Positions 1-13,800 are shown, counted from the first letter of the stretch. The stretch: DNA of 64,000 nucleotides from Scolanthus callimorphus (GCA_033964015.1 CM066918.1:31100595-31164594); one strand, 5' to 3'. Numbers and translations are program-made. Notes: generated by a model not told the origin, from the sequence alone.

Positions 1-375
1 CCTGTTAAACCCATACTTGAAAAGAAAGAGAAAAAAACCTTCCAGGAACCCAAAATACAACAATCTTAGCATAAAAATGGGAGTATCCAGAGGGACCTCC
101 CCCTCTCTTTTGAAGCATTAAAATACAGTAAACATGTGACAAAAATGTTTAAAGTATGGTGGGAAAAATTAGCACATACCCCTTCCTCCCATTTTCCTCG
201 GTAAAATTCTGGCCATGTGCCACTGAAAAGTCATCATAATCATCTTTGTTGTTGTTTATACATGGTATAGAATTTTATCACAGATTTTATTGGGTAGGTA
301 TTTACTATAAGTCTGGACATCGAGTATGTATAATGCACTTCAACATTGCCCATTCAACACCCATGAATGCCTTAC

Positions 376-3028
376 CTGCTTGAACCTTTCGTCATAGAGT
401 GGAACACTTCTTGGTCCAATGTAGAATGGCTCATAAGGGGTTTTCCATTCCACTGTATGTGAAATTTCTAGATTACCTGACAAACTTTTATATCTGAAAC
501 ATAAAATCAAACAGCTGGCATGTAGCTTTATGATTATTTTTACTATAATGTTGTCTTCTTGGGACTTCTCAATGGTTAATATCAGGCAACTTTCTTATAA
601 CACATGCCAAATTAATTTGAAAGTATAAATTAAGCTGCAGGCTAGCTGCACAGAGCCTTTTGAACCTAAAACCCACCTTTTAGCTGCAGAGAGCCTTTTG
701 AACCTAAAACCCACCTTTTCCACTCATCATATTTTGTCGGCTTCTGACATGTCCAACAAGCATCATAATAGAATGGCTGCACCTTGCCTTCATTCCAGAG
801 GCTTATAAGCTCACTCTTGCTGGTGAAAGGAGCCAAATTTACTTGACTCTCAAATGCTGGTACAACATATACTTTATCAACTAGAAAAAGGTGATGGGAA
901 ACATAGTATTTTATGCTGCTAGGAAGCTAGTTCATCTGCCCTGCCCCCCAGACTGCTGCTTGCAGTCCCTTATTTGGCAAACGTCCGAAAAATCAAGCGA
1001 AAGTTCTAGTCCTACAATTGTAGTTTGTTTGCGTGCTCCATTTCCAGTTCATGAGAGAGTCTTGGTGTCGGGTAACAAGCAAGACTCCCCGTGGCACTGC
1101 TTTTTCAGAAGGGGGGAGGGGTGGATAGTGAGAATATAAGGACCATAAATTGCTAAATTTCCTTCAGCAAATACAGTAAATGTATGGAAAAAATGCTGAG
1201 AAAGGTGGGATGCAGCCCCCTCAGCCCTCCCCCCCCCCTAAATCAGCCCCTGACAGGGTAATAAATGCCTTAATAAACAATTATTAAGCCCCTGACAGGG
1301 TAATAAATACCATAGGACATTTCCAAGGTTAATCAAGGGCCAAAACATGCAAAATATAATGGAATTTTACTAGAATGACACAACATTCAGTTCCCATACC
1401 CTTCCTAGTAAATAGGTTGTGGTTATTGGCATACTGTAGAAAATCTGTATACAGGTTCCCGTTAGGTACCATGTCAATATCTGACACAAGTATGAACTCA
1501 GCTTTGGAGTGCTCTCTTGCTATGTTCCTAAGAAGATTGTTAGGGTAGGGAATCTGAAACAACAAAATGCTTAAATAAGTACCCTATAATTAGTTGCACT
1601 TAGTAATATTAGATATGTTAGGACAAACCTCATGATTATAATTTTTGGCATCTTGATTTGACTGCAGTCCAGCAAGAAACTCTTCACAAGTGGATGGTAA
1701 CTCCTGTCTTGCATGCTTGATGTAGTTATTCAGTTTATTATCCAGGGCAGGGTGTGACAGGGGGTAGGCAACATGGAATGATACCCTTTTGTTGATCTCC
1801 TCACTACAAAGGTGAAGTCCTATCATAGATCTGTAGGCTGGTGTTATGTCTAGCCCAGCTACCACTAGACCTGAAACAATGAGAAGATGGCACATTCTGG
1901 AGGACTGGAAGTAAACCAGTATTTGTTTTTTTTTTTGCTAAATAAAAGATCCTGTGCCCCCTTCCCCCCTTTCCAGCCATGGAACACAAAGGAATTGTTT
2001 AGGGCTAGAAAGCTTACCAACTGATATTGGCCCTTTCCAATGATCTACCAGGTCCAACAAATAGTGCAGGTGATTAAAGGTGCAATGAGTGACTAATACA
2101 ACATCCTCTTTTTCTTGATATGAAGATGCTGATAGAAAATTGGGCTGTATCTTGTGTTCGGCAAATGGACCAATATCAAGCATACTAAAATATATCACAG
2201 GACTGGAAAACAGTAGAGATGAACCCTGTGAACATAAATTAAAATATAACATTATGTAACAGCTACTGAGCAAGTTGGCCAATGGGCCATAGCACAGTTA
2301 ACATCAGAAATATTGTGGAAACTCTGTGTGTAATAAGTCAATTCCGAATGGCTCATTATTCAGGGTTGAATTTGGTCACAAAACTTTACAATTTACCCAG
2401 TAAACTGGACTTTATGCAGCTTTCAACTGTTTAACTATGCTAAATACAATTATTTTTTGCTTACTGGTTTACAAGATGTTTCCCCCTCAATATGAAACTT
2501 GAACAGTATTTCCACAATAATGCAGGTATCATGAGGTATCAGTGTATTAAAGACAGAGAATCATTGTGAAACTTGACTCTTCATTTCGCTTTCTAAGATG
2601 TCTCTGCCAATCAAATTCAAATGTCTGCACCATGGGACAAACTAATTAATTTGTGGTCAACTTTTCTAGAGTGGGGACAATAAAGGTGTTCATTCTCTGC
2701 CCGTCCTCCCCCCTCTCCACCTTTACAATGATACAGTACCTGCATAACACTGATGTCAACTTTCCTGCCCGTGGCCCCTACTGTTTTTTAAGAGTCATGC
2801 TATTAACTATGAATATGATAGAATGAACTTTTATGATTTGCATGACGTCAAACTTACAGTGAGTAGTCCCTGACAAGCATGAAACAAACAACTCACCTTG
2901 GAACCATTTGCTCTGAGCAATTCTTCATGGCCAGCACTAAACTTTGACACCAAGAAAAAGTTGATAATCGCAAGCCCAACACCAATCACAGCAAGGACAG
3001 CTATCGCTCGTGTCAAAGTGAACTGCAT
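376..3028 (-). CDS. B4GAT1: Beta-1,4-glucuronyltransferase 1-like (GT49), 3' end off window
   Basis: Six exons are read on the minus strand: 3028-2897, 2225-2018, 1870-1629, 1553-1400, 880-715 and 493-376. All have GT-AG borders and compatible phases. The start MQFTLTRAI is followed by a hydrophobic stretch (about residues 8-28), giving a type II Golgi signal anchor. The middle exons carry VLVTHCTFNHLHYL and YPNNLLRNIAREH, then the DxD-type metal/sugar site VSDIDMVPN. Later exons give VYVVPAFE, PFYYDACWTCQKPT and PYEPFYIGPRSVPLYDERF, which match the GT49 domain of B4GAT1. In animals that enzyme adds glucuronate to the xylose primer on alpha-dystroglycan so that LARGE can extend matriglycan. 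The usual terminal part (GFNRIS...HVAGF) is missing, so at least one more exon lies left of base 1. The gene faces away from EPS8 across about 0.8 kb. The family call is strong; strict orthology was not tested. Confidence 0.9.
644..719 (-). repeat. Tandem duplication of ~38 bp containing the exon 5 splice donor
   Basis: Two nearly identical 38-base copies (644-681 and 682-719) each contain, on the gene strand, AAAAG followed by GTGGGT. One base differs between copies. The reading frame uses the copy at 715 as donor. The second potential donor lies 38 bases further along the transcript and would shift the frame. Confidence 0.85.
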
Positions 3029-3910
3029 ATCCCAATAATGTGTGAAACTGATATGAAAACTGTCACCAGACAGCAAAGCTGTATCTTGACGTTACTCACA
3101 TTTTAGTGGCCATGTGTGTGAGTTTCTTCTTATCTTTTAATTCTCATAGTAAGAGATCATCGAATCAGCGTATTATACACTTGCTTAAGCTCAAAAACAC
3201 GCGGAACTACGGGTTATAATACCAATCAATAATCCTGATAAACCGTCCGCCATATTTGTTATTTCGGAACTCCGCTGGCCGTACAAACCGTGGTCTCAAT
3301 GGGGAATTTGGATTCCTTTCCATCACTACAGATAGAAAACTGAACTAAGTTTTTTTTTACCCTGATAGAGTAAATAAGGGAGAGTCTTACTACCAAAAGA
3401 AAGCAGATAAAAAGTTTCGCAAGAATTTTTTTATAAAAACTTCCCCAGAGGCTTGGTCGCTCGCCTCGCGCGCCGGACTAGTGCGGTCACGTGACTTTGC
3501 TGTTTATATTTCAGGGGTCGTGCCTTCGCGAGACAAGCATATCTACATCGCGAGGTTCTGGAACACTTGATCGAAAACCCTCCAAAATTCTTCCCTCCAG
3601 CTGCGAAACACAGCTTCATCCAGCCAACATCAAAACAAAACGCAGCTTCATTCATTAAGCACCCGCGAGAGACTCCGAAAGTTGCGGTAAACTTTACAGA
3701 AGTGTTGAAATATTCGAGGCCCGAAGCATTCACTTCCTAACCTAACGTGTGAGATTTTGCCGGGAAGTTTTCCTGTTTTTATTTGGTTTGTAACTGTAGG
3801 AGATTCGATACTTGGTTTTGTAACAAGATTTCGAATCAGGAAGAGCAGAGTTGGCAGAAATTGAGAAGACGCAGCGCTGGAAGCAAAGCGACAACAATCT
3901 CGACATTGTG
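3029..3910. promoter_or_regulatory. Head-to-head promoter region of B4GAT1-like and EPS8; EPS8 first non-coding exon at its right end
   Basis: The two genes are transcribed outward from this stretch. It is locally richer in CG dinucleotides (about 3200-3600) than the surrounding AT-rich DNA. The sequence ending at 3910 (CGACATTGTG followed by GTAAGT) is a good candidate for the first, non-coding EPS8 exon. No TATA box was evident. The exact transcription starts cannot be seen. Confidence 0.45.
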
Positions 3911-6138
3911 GTAAGTTTTAGATAGCGGGAACTGGTCTAATTTATTGCATCCTATGTAATGCAATTTCATAATTAGGATACAGAATTGACTGTACAAACA
4001 CTGAAATGCTCACTTCCTAAGGAATTCCATTTTAGAAACTATAATTTAGAGGAGACGGATTGACTTAATTACAGATCGGAGCCGAATTCGCTTCTCAGAA
4101 ATGCTTTTCGACCTTGCTTTGCTTGGAACCCAGTCACCAACAAATCTAACTTTACTGTTTTACCACTTGAAATTAAGTTATCAGGGACGTTGTCATGCGA
4201 TATTTTAGTGCGGAATGATGTTTAAATCGTCTCTGTAGTTTGCTAAGCTTTCCTGTTAATGCGATCATGATGAAAACTGTAAGCTTAGCTCATCGTGAAT
4301 GAGAAAAATGCATGCCACTGGGATTTTCTTCTTTATATTTGTTTTGTGGTGAAATTTGGATTCCGCATTTCAAACCAAATATTTCTAATGTCCATCACTT
4401 AGTGGTATTGCGTTTTATTCGGTTGTGGTTTTGTCTCGAGCTGAAACAAAAATACACGCAGTTTACAACACGACATAACTAGTTACAGTGCTGAAAATGT
4501 TCTAGTACTTTTGTAATTGATGAAAGACAATCAGACATATGCAAAATCAATATAGGATTTATTATGGTGAGTTTTACTCGATATTTTTAAGCTGTGGAAT
4601 TTCAGAAAGCTATCTTGAATGCTCTTCCTGTATGCGTAAAATTCTCCGGGTCATTGAATACACTAATTATAATGCACACAAAAAAATATCAGTTCAAATT
4701 CAGACTAAAAATCCTTTATTAAGTTATATATTATAAATGTTGTACCTCTTCTGCGTACAGTTGTTTTGAAAGGTTATTCACGTGTAATTTTAAACGCCTA
4801 TTAATAATTATTCTTATTCACTATATTTATATGCCTATCAAGTTCCTTTTTCATCTCATGCTAATTTTATGAGTTTCTATTGTTTTTGTTTGTCAGCATT
4901 TCATCATTCTCATGCTATGAACACTGTGATGATAGTGTACACAGTGGGTATTACTGATGTCATATGTTTGCTCTGTGTGATGTCTTTCCAATCCAAGGAT
5001 ATGGTATATTTACCCATATGACACAGAAAACACTAGAAACAATCCATTTCATGGTACCCATGCAACAATGTTTTGTTTTTGCTTAGTTAAGTAAGCGATT
5101 AGCTAGACATGACCTTGTATTGGTCACTTGTTAAAGTTCATTCATTTATCACACAACATGTTTGTTGCAGATTTTGTCAGCCAATGCTAAATTACTGACA
5201 TCACCAAGCTTGAGGAATCACCTATATAAATCTACACATTAGTAACTTTTGATTGAATGCATAGCATGGATATCATTGCCTGAAAAAATATGTGGAATGT
5301 TTTTAGATGTGACTGATTATTAAGTGGTGTTAATTGGTTTGCATGTTTTTATTCACTTGTGCTTATCTCAGATTTGAATAAATTTAATTGAGAATCAATT
5401 CTTTTAAGCTTAGATGACCAAACAGATCAAAACAACTACAGCTAGCAGTGTAGGCGGGCATATCATATTTGACTTGGGTGGAGAAAATGAAGTGTGGATG
5501 ATCACATTTGCATTAATTGGATTCTTTTCTCTCCCATAACCTATCAAATGTGTTCATCTGTGACGATGTTTGGATACCTTTTAACACTAACATCCACATA
5601 CCCAGGGAAGTCATCAACTTCCCTTATGCACTTTCAAGAAATTAATTTTTCACTAAATCCTATCTTAAGTGGTCTTTTACTGTTGTTAATAAATGAGCTC
5701 ACACTTTATGGCCAATTTGTGCTTTTGTCACCAAGACATTTTAAATGCCATAGCCTTTTAAAGTTACATTATCGCCTCCTCAGTGCACCAAAATATCAGC
5801 TACTAGACTCTGGCAACATCAGGTCTTTTTTCAAAAAGCTTATATTAGCAAACTGCTGATAACCTAACGCAAACAGCTGTTTCATTTCTGTTTCTTCCGT
5901 GTGAGGTTCCTTTTCTGCAACTAATTATTTTATTGTGATTGCATTCTTCATTAGGTTGAAATCCTGCTAGCTGACAGTTTTCGGAAATCCATAACAGCCT
6001 ACACAAGAAAATCCTAAAGGTGTGTTTTGGAGAAATATAGAAATAAATTGAAATAGAAAAAAACATGAAATGAAAGTCTTTCATTAATCTTGCATAGTCT
6101 GGGAGAGCTGGTAGGTATTTATATATCAGGTTGTATAA

Positions 6139-7457
6139 GGGACGTCAACCCCAAGACTTCAATAATCTGGAGACCGCCTTGGGAGAAATACAGTAAATGT
6201 AAATTATGGGAGTTGTCTAAAATTTACTCCCGATAGAAATAGTGTACAGTAAAATGTATGGAGACCAGGAGACAAAGCAAAAAATCTTGAGTTTCCTGGC
6301 AAAACCGGGAGAGTTGATATCCCTGTATTTGGTTTGTTCCACTTTTTAGATTATTTTGAGGTTTTAGATAATTAGCATTATGATTTTAATATTGTAGAAG
6401 CATTTCTGTATTTTGGTAGGACTTATTTTTATATTATTTCATTTCAGATAAAGTATCCTAACCAGCATTATAATCATGTGATATATTGGTTACAAGTGGA
6501 CAATACAAACATCTGAAGTTCTTTAAGTGGAGGTAAGCGATATGACTTCATTTTCTTCTATTTTTAATTAGAGGCTGAATTAGACGCTGCTAAACAGCTT
6601 TATATTTCCTCTTTATTGATCCTGAATAATTTTTATGTGAACTTAATGGAGTTATCAACTTTCAAATAAATATGTGCTCTCATTAATAAAATGATTAATT
6701 CTGACCTTGTTAATACACTGCATAATTGTGTGTTTTAATTTTATTTTGCATGATGTACTCTTGCTGATGAGAGAACAAAATGATTAGATGTCAACTAACC
6801 TGCATTATTTCATTCTCACATGATTTTGGAACCTTTCACCCACATAATGTTTTTGAAAATGCTCACAAATTTTCTGGTATTTCACTCACATTCGTTAAAA
6901 CTCTTGGGATTTGTCTCACACATTTTCTATACTCACCTTTACTGATATTTGACAATGTTTTTCTCATGTGTTGAATCTTATTTAAGTAATATTGCAGTGA
7001 TGTCAGCCCTATGACTTCATAAATTGGGAAAAACCTTGGGTTTCAGACAAAATTCAAATGTTATATGAGAAAATTCCAAGAAAGAAAACTGAGAGAAATA
7101 ACAGTAAATATATGGCAATTCAGGAAAATTTTGCTCAGAGAGGAGTGAAAACGCTCGATACTCCCAGCAAAATTGGGAGAGTTAATGTCCCTTATATTGA
7201 TTCACCAATAATAACGAGTAATAGTGGGTGAAAAAAGAATATAAAATATTAATGTTGAGTTTGTATCATTTTTATTTAAGTTCCCAAGTCAAGATGAGTC
7301 ACCATCACATGGTTGGTATACAAAGTCATTCAGACAAACTTCTTACCAGGGATGTCAACCCCAGGACTTCAAAAATTGCCTTGAAATGGCGCAATTTCTT
7401 GCAATTCTCCTGGGATAAATACAATATGTATGGCAGTGGGAGAGTTGACATATCCCT
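6139..7457. repeat. Three diverged copies of a short MITE (6139-6324, about 7000-7193, 7349-7457)
   Basis: Each copy begins with a version of GGGACGTCAACCC...GACTTCA and ends with a version of GGGAGAGTTGATATCCC, so the termini are inverted. The middle holds a degenerate ACAGTAAATGTATGG stretch. A fragment of the same family occurs in inverse orientation near 59936-59991. All three lie in a 5' UTR intron of EPS8 and have no coding potential. Confidence 0.6.
6448..6532 (+). other. EPS8: Candidate second 5' UTR exon of EPS8
   Basis: A pyrimidine-rich tract ending TTTCAG precedes base 6448, and GAG followed by GTAAGC ends at 6532. The segment has no long open frame. It would be non-coding and sits between the first exon candidate and the coding start. 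This is inferred from splice sites only. Confidence 0.4.
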
Positions 7458-7890
7458 GTTCTACCCTTTCCACAGAAGGGATAGGAAATTCAAGAGGAGA
7501 AGTGGTAAATTTGCCTTTTTCCACTTTGCTCCCCCCCCTTCCCCTAACCCATTTGATCAATTTACCAGTTGGATTGCAAGAAGGATTATGTTGATTTCAA
7601 AACTTTGTCTCTTCCCAGGTGAATGGAGGTGTTCCCCCTGGGAGACATGGTATGGTAATAGGATTGTTCTGTCTCTTGTTTACCCTAATTATAAAATGTC
7701 TTTCATTTTCAGCCGCTGATCCTAATTCTTAGATTGTGCAGCTCTTTAAATGTGTAAAGGGGCAAAGCATACAAAAAGGCCTTCAGAAAATATGTTGATT
7801 TTTGTTGAAGAATTATAGTAATTGCAGAGTATGGAGGAAACCAAAAATGGGAGAACTACAAATAACCACCTATAAACACCCAAGGAAAGT

Positions 7891-10800
7891 ATGGATGTTT
7901 TAGGAATAACAGATATTCATACTGTTTTAGGTGGTGTTAATAATAATAAAGTAGCAGCTAAAACATCAAGTCAGTTTCAAGCAAGAACTAACTTCCTATT
8001 AGAGGTGAGGAGTAGATATCCTTATGCAGCAAGCTGCATCTAGGCGATAGTGCAATTGTTGTAGATACACCCTTTGAATTCCGTCAAAAACTTTTAAACA
8101 AAAAAAATTACTACTCACAACTTTCAGTAGCCTATTGACTAGTTTGGCTCTCCAAGTTGTTAACACAACACCTTTTCCAAAAAGCTAGATGATTGTCTTG
8201 CCTTCCTGTTCACAACAATATTTTTCACCGATGTTTTTTTTCTTCAGCATTTGGCCTCGTTCACTTTGAAATCAAACCAAGAATCCAATGTTCCAGCAAA
8301 GGAAAGGCTTGTGCAGACCAAGGTAATTAATTACTAAAATCAGTTCTTTTGAGATCTCATTCCCAATACAATAGACACTCATATCATGAAATATTCATCT
8401 GTGAATTAAAGTAACCTTGATGGGATTTTATTTCAAATGTTGTTGTATAGGAGCTGTTGGCAAAAGGCAACCTGTGGACCAAAGAGATGGAGATGAGGTT
8501 GACTGATAATGAGATTGTCTTGCTGGACGGTGAAACTCAGGTATAGCCTGGAAACACTATACCAGCATCAGTGCAGTACCAACATACAAGACATATTAGA
8601 GCATTAGAGCTAGATTATAATGGAAATTACCAAAACGATGGGCCCCCACCTGCAACCTACATGCTTGAATAACAACCTGAGGAGAGGCAAAAGTTAGAAC
8701 AATAAACAGAGTAGTCTTTTATGCCTTGTCAGAGATAACATACAGACAAACAGGCTAGACAATCGCAAACAGAAATACATGTAACTGAGAAAGTTTTAAT
8801 GGTTGTTCATCTGACTTCTAGAGGTAAGTCACCATGGTAATTTATCCTGGATTAGTGATAAACCTCTTTTGAGCAGCTGGACCCTGGTTTCTAGAGGTAA
8901 TTCCCTGCTAGCAGAGGCCTCTTTTCTCTGCATTTCGCTGGCTGAGAACCTCAGCCAGCGAAATGGAGAGAAAAGAGGCCTCTGCTAGCAGGGAACTAGA
9001 GGTAACTAACCACTGCTAACTTTTATTTTCATATCAACTCTAGGATGTAATAGAGGTCTATCCTTTATCCAGCATTGGTACAGTTCAGCACATCAGTGAT
9101 GACACAGACCTTAACAGTGTCTTACTCTTCTCAACTCTACAAACAGAGGACAAATATGCTGCTACTCATTTGTTCCAGAGTGATAGAGTTCCTGTGAGTA
9201 AAGAAGGTCCAGAATTAGTCTTCCTTAATGTGACTAATCCTGACCATTTTATCATGACATAACTACAATGATGTACTGCTGGTGTGGGGCCGGTTCCTGA
9301 AAGGTCCGATAAAGTTATCCACGGATAAAAGTTATCTGTTGTATAGGTTTTGTTCAGGATTTATTGGTTGGATAAGCGTTTATCCACTGATAACTCTTAA
9401 CCGGCCTTCTAGGAACCGGCCCCAGAAAGTTGCACAGAAACCTTGCCACATAGATAATTCACAAAACTGGAGACTCTACAAGGAATTGGTACTAGAATAG
9501 TTGACAATGTGAAACTGCAGAGTAAATTAGTTGGATTTGCAGCTGATGTGGTTGTAGTATCAACCCCAGTTGTCCAATGGACAGCCCTTTAAAACATGGA
9601 TTTATGACATAAGCTCAAAATTGTGACAACTCTGACAGAAAATGTTAAGCTTGCTGTGTTCATCAATTGTTCAGGCAATGTTCATCTGGTTTTGACCATG
9701 CTGCTTTTACTTTAAATCTACAGGCTGCGGTTGTTGCCACAGAAATCATGAAAGCTTCTAGTAGTAAAGAGGTTTGTAAATATTGGGAACCGATGAGGCC
9801 CATTCAAGGAGGCAGCTATTTCTTAATGATTTTCTAATGTTTTTCTTGTTTGTTAGCATTCATCCGTTTTGTACCATCATCTAGTCTTGATTGGTGCATC
9901 ATCATCTGGTCTTGATTATAGCTAAATGCACATTAGGAGTTTTAGGTGCTGTACAATGTTGGTTTGCCAAACCGAGTTTTATAATGTATCAACAGGCCAT
10001 GCCTAACAGACCTATCACCCCTGGAAAGGGCGGGGTTGCTTTGCCACCACCTCCTTCGTATACTGCTCCACAGCCGCCAATTGTAAGCATGGCCAGCAAT
10101 ATTCTGCTGTTTTTGTTTGCTTATTTACAATATTAATATTGTTATATTAAAATATTATTTCCTGATAACTTTGCTGATTGTCACAAGAGCTTGTTTAGCT
10201 CATTTATTTTACATATTTTATGTAATATGCTATACATACAGTATGTGACCGGGTCACTTTGTGACAATTTTGAGATCATTTCTGAGTAGTTTTTATGGAA
10301 GTTTTTGAGCAATTTTTGGCTTATCATTTTAAGCTAAGATTTTCTCTGTTTACGTGAGTTAGATTTTCAAGCATTTCGGTCTTCTATCAACAAGCCTTTT
10401 AACTTGTTTTGATTAGGATTTCGTCAGAGCATATTCAGTATACGCCTTTATCATTTAGAAAAGGGTTGGCAATTCAGCTTTTGTCACGTTAATGTTAAAA
10501 TGAGTCATAGTATTGTTTAGTCACGTTGAGTCACGTTTAAATGTTTTTACTTGCTTTTGGAAGGCAAAGGAATTTGGGTTTGACCTTGTTAAACAAGATT
10601 AGCTCTTTTACAATTTCCTGTTGTATGATCAGTAGTTAACTTAATTGACTTTTGTTCAGCATAAAACTTCTGAACACTGTTCCAATTTATGTTTGTGGAA
10701 AATAACTTTCTAGGTTTGCATTAGACTTCTTTTAGAGTTAATAGTTTCTCTAAACGTTTCTAGTTTTGCTTCTCAGCATGCAATTGTTTTCAAGTGCGTT

Positions 10801-13800
10801 TATTTCAGATAAGTTTTATCTAATCTGTTTGATCAGCAAACACTTGTTGCTATCAGCAGGATATTAGTAGGTTGTTGGAATGCGTTACGTTTTTCCTGTC
10901 ACATACAGAGGTTTCTATTTCGGGTCACATCCATTGATCTTATAAATATAGTAGGCAATTTTCAGTAAAGACATAACGACAGAAGACAGCGACAGAAACA
11001 ACTGAGTTATACGGACAGAGAGCAGCTTTAGCAGAGCTCAGGGCTCTCTCCCCTGCAGCATGGCCTAGCCTACTGTTTCAGTATGTATGTATGATTCCCG
11101 TGCCCGTGGTCTGAGTATTGTTGTTTAGCTTTTTCTTATCGGATTAGATTTCAAGTTCTCTAACATTTTTGAATTCGTTTATTCTAATTTTTCCTTAGCT
11201 TTGTTCATTCGCTTGTAATTTATTTTGTATATTTAGGTTTTGAATAAATTCTATTTCTCTCCTGTACCCGAGTCACTTCCTTACATCCCTAACGATCGCT
11301 CACTGCCTTCGGTTATTTTCTATTTAGTCTTTTCGGCGTTACCGCTCGCGCCGTCCGACCGGGTTGAATGTTTAGCGCATTTTCCGCCCGTTACATTTGG
11401 TGTCAGAAGTGGGATGTAAGTGCATTTTCTGTGGCTCAGGAGTTAAGAATTTTTGGAGATTTTTGTGAGAAAACTTTTGGAGTAATTTTGAAGTCTATAG
11501 GTCAATTTTAGGTGTTGCGTGACACGGGTAATCACATACATTACTGTCAGTACGGTCACGGCGAGTTCCGTGGAGTGAGTTGAAACAGAGTCGATGTATC
11601 CAGGAGTGGCTAGGAAAGCAGAGCTTCTGGAGGAAGATCAACAGACTAGAGGAGTACCAGAGAGAGAGAGAGCGAGGGAAAGATGCAGATCAGCCTTGTG
11701 GGGATGAGCTCGAATTGAGAGGAGCTCAACGTCAGTCTTGCCCTTGTATGGTTGGGGAGTGGCAATCGATGGTCAAATACCACGCGCCATTCATACCAAC
11801 GGCGATGCAAGCGACATGTGGTGTATTCTGGTCAAGAGAGATCGGAGAGATGTCATGGCGCAGCGACATTGGCAACCAAACGGGGCTACGCTGTTCCTAA
11901 CAAAGTCCAAATCCGATGAAGGCTACGTACACGTGTAACTAGCAGCAAGACTGACAAGAGGTGGTGAGTTATCCTGAAGGTGGATGACTGTAGTTTAGCC
12001 AGGGCCCGGCGATGCTCCGAGAGTATTTTTGCAGTAATGATGAGACTGCAAGTGTTAATTACAAGTGCTACTGCATGGAGGTGCATGTATTGAAAGTATT
12101 GGACAGTCTCTTGTTCCTCGACTAGTGAATATGGACTTGACATTTTTTTTGGTGCGGTAATTTTTAAGTGGATATGTGACATTGTACGACTCACAAGTGA
12201 TGAGTAAAATGCAAAGTTGGGCTTGGAGACCAAACGGGGAGTGTAGTACTGACTGCCGTAAAGGGGTCACGTCGACAAAACTGTCACACTATGGCCGGAG
12301 GTAAAGCACTGACGTGTTCAAATACAGGTCTGTGAGGAGTACGTGGTTGCATCAGTAAGCAGAGTTATACGCGAGTTGGTAACTGGACTGTCGTCACTTT
12401 TGGTTTTATAATTGGACTTGTCAAAGATGGAGTAATATTTAGTGATAGTTTAGAGTAGTTCTTGTTTTTGCTATTTGCGAAATGAGGACATTATTCGCAA
12501 AAAGGTGGGGCGAATGTGACCGGGTCACTTTGTGACAATTTTGAGATCATTTCTGAGTAGTTTTTATGGAAGTTTTTGAGCAATTTTTGGCTTATCATTT
12601 TAAGCTAAGATTTTCTCTGTTTACGTGAGTTAGATTTTCAAGCATTTCGGTCTTCTATCAACAAGCCTTTTAACTTGTTTTGATTAGGATTTCGTCAGAG
12701 CATATTCAGTATACGCCTTTATCATTTAGAAAAGGGTTTGGCAATTCAGCTTTTGTCACGTTAATGTTAAAATGAGTCATAGTATTGTTTAGTCACGTTG
12801 AGTCACGTTTAAATGTTTTTACTTGCTTTTGGAAGGCAAAGGAATTTGGGTTTGACCTTGTTAAACAAGATTAGCTCTTTTACAATTTCCTGTTGTATGA
12901 TCAGTAGTTAACTTAATTGACTTTTGTTCAGCATAAAACTTCTGAACACTGTTCCAATTTATGTTTGTGGAAAATAACTTTCTAGGTTTGCATTAGACTT
13001 CTTTTAGAGTTAATAGTTTCTCTAAACGTTTCTAGTTTTGCTTCTCAGCATGCAATTGTTTTCAAGTGCGTTTATTTCAGATAAGTTTTATCTAATCTGT
13101 TTGATCAGCAAACACTTGTTGCTATCAGCAGGATATTAGTAGGTTGTTGGAATGCGTTACGTTTTTCCTGTCACATACAGAGGTTTCTATTTCGGGTCAC
13201 ATCCATTGATCTTATAAATATAGTAGGCAATTTTCAGTAAAGACATAACGACAGAAGACAGCGACAGAAACAACTGAGTTATACGGACAGAGAGCAGCTT
13301 TAGCAGAGCTCAGGGCTCTTGCCCCTGCAGCATGGCCTAGCCTACTGTTTCAGTATGTATGTATGATTCCCGTGCCCGTGGTCTGAGTATTGTTGTTTAG
13401 CTTTTTCTTATCGGATTAGATTTCAAGTTCTCTAACATTTTTGAATTCGTTTATTCTAATTTTTCCTTAGCTTTGTTCATTCGCTTGTAATTTATTTTGT
13501 ATATTTAGGTTTTGAATAAATTCTATTTCTCCTGTACCCGAGTCACTTCCTTACATCCCTAACGATCGCTCACTGCCTTCGGTTATTTTCTATTTAGTCT
13601 TTTCGGCGTTACCGCTCGCGCCGTCCGACCGGGTTGAATGTTTAGCGCATTTTCCGCCCGTTACACATAAGCGGCAAAGATGTGGCTTTCGTGTTATAGT
13701 TTGCATGGGCTATGTGAAAGCAAATGTTTATTTCTTTTTCTTCCAGAGGAAAAAGCTTGATTTCGCATGGAAACTTTTTACATCCTTTTCTGAAATACAA

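Larger units (their letters stand above)
10244..13665 (+). mobile_element. Non-autonomous LTR retrotransposon (TRIM/LARD-like)
   Basis: Two direct repeats of about 1.15 kb (10244-11395 and 12515-13665) begin TGTGACCGGG and end CCCGTTACA. They flank only about 1.1 kb of internal DNA. The LTRs differ at only a handful of positions, so insertion is recent. Two bases after the 5' LTR is the primer-binding site TGGTGTCAGAAGTGGGAT (11398-11415), complementary to the 3' end of animal tRNA-Leu. A polypurine tract (12499-12514) abuts the 3' LTR. No protease, reverse transcriptase or integrase is present, so mobility would need proteins in trans. The 5 bp flanks (CAGTA and CATAA) are not an exact target duplication. 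Confidence 0.93.

Noticed and set aside
5494..5859. 121-codon plus-strand ORF
   Set aside because: It lies in an EPS8 5' intron, has low-complexity hydrophobic composition, no splice context and no recognisable motif.
7228..7719. 163-codon plus-strand ORF
   Set aside because: It overlaps a MITE copy (7349-7457) and an antisense frame; composition is not coding-like.
11886..12233. 115-codon minus-strand ORF inside the LTR element
   Set aside because: It is antisense to the element, overlaps other frames and has no domain.
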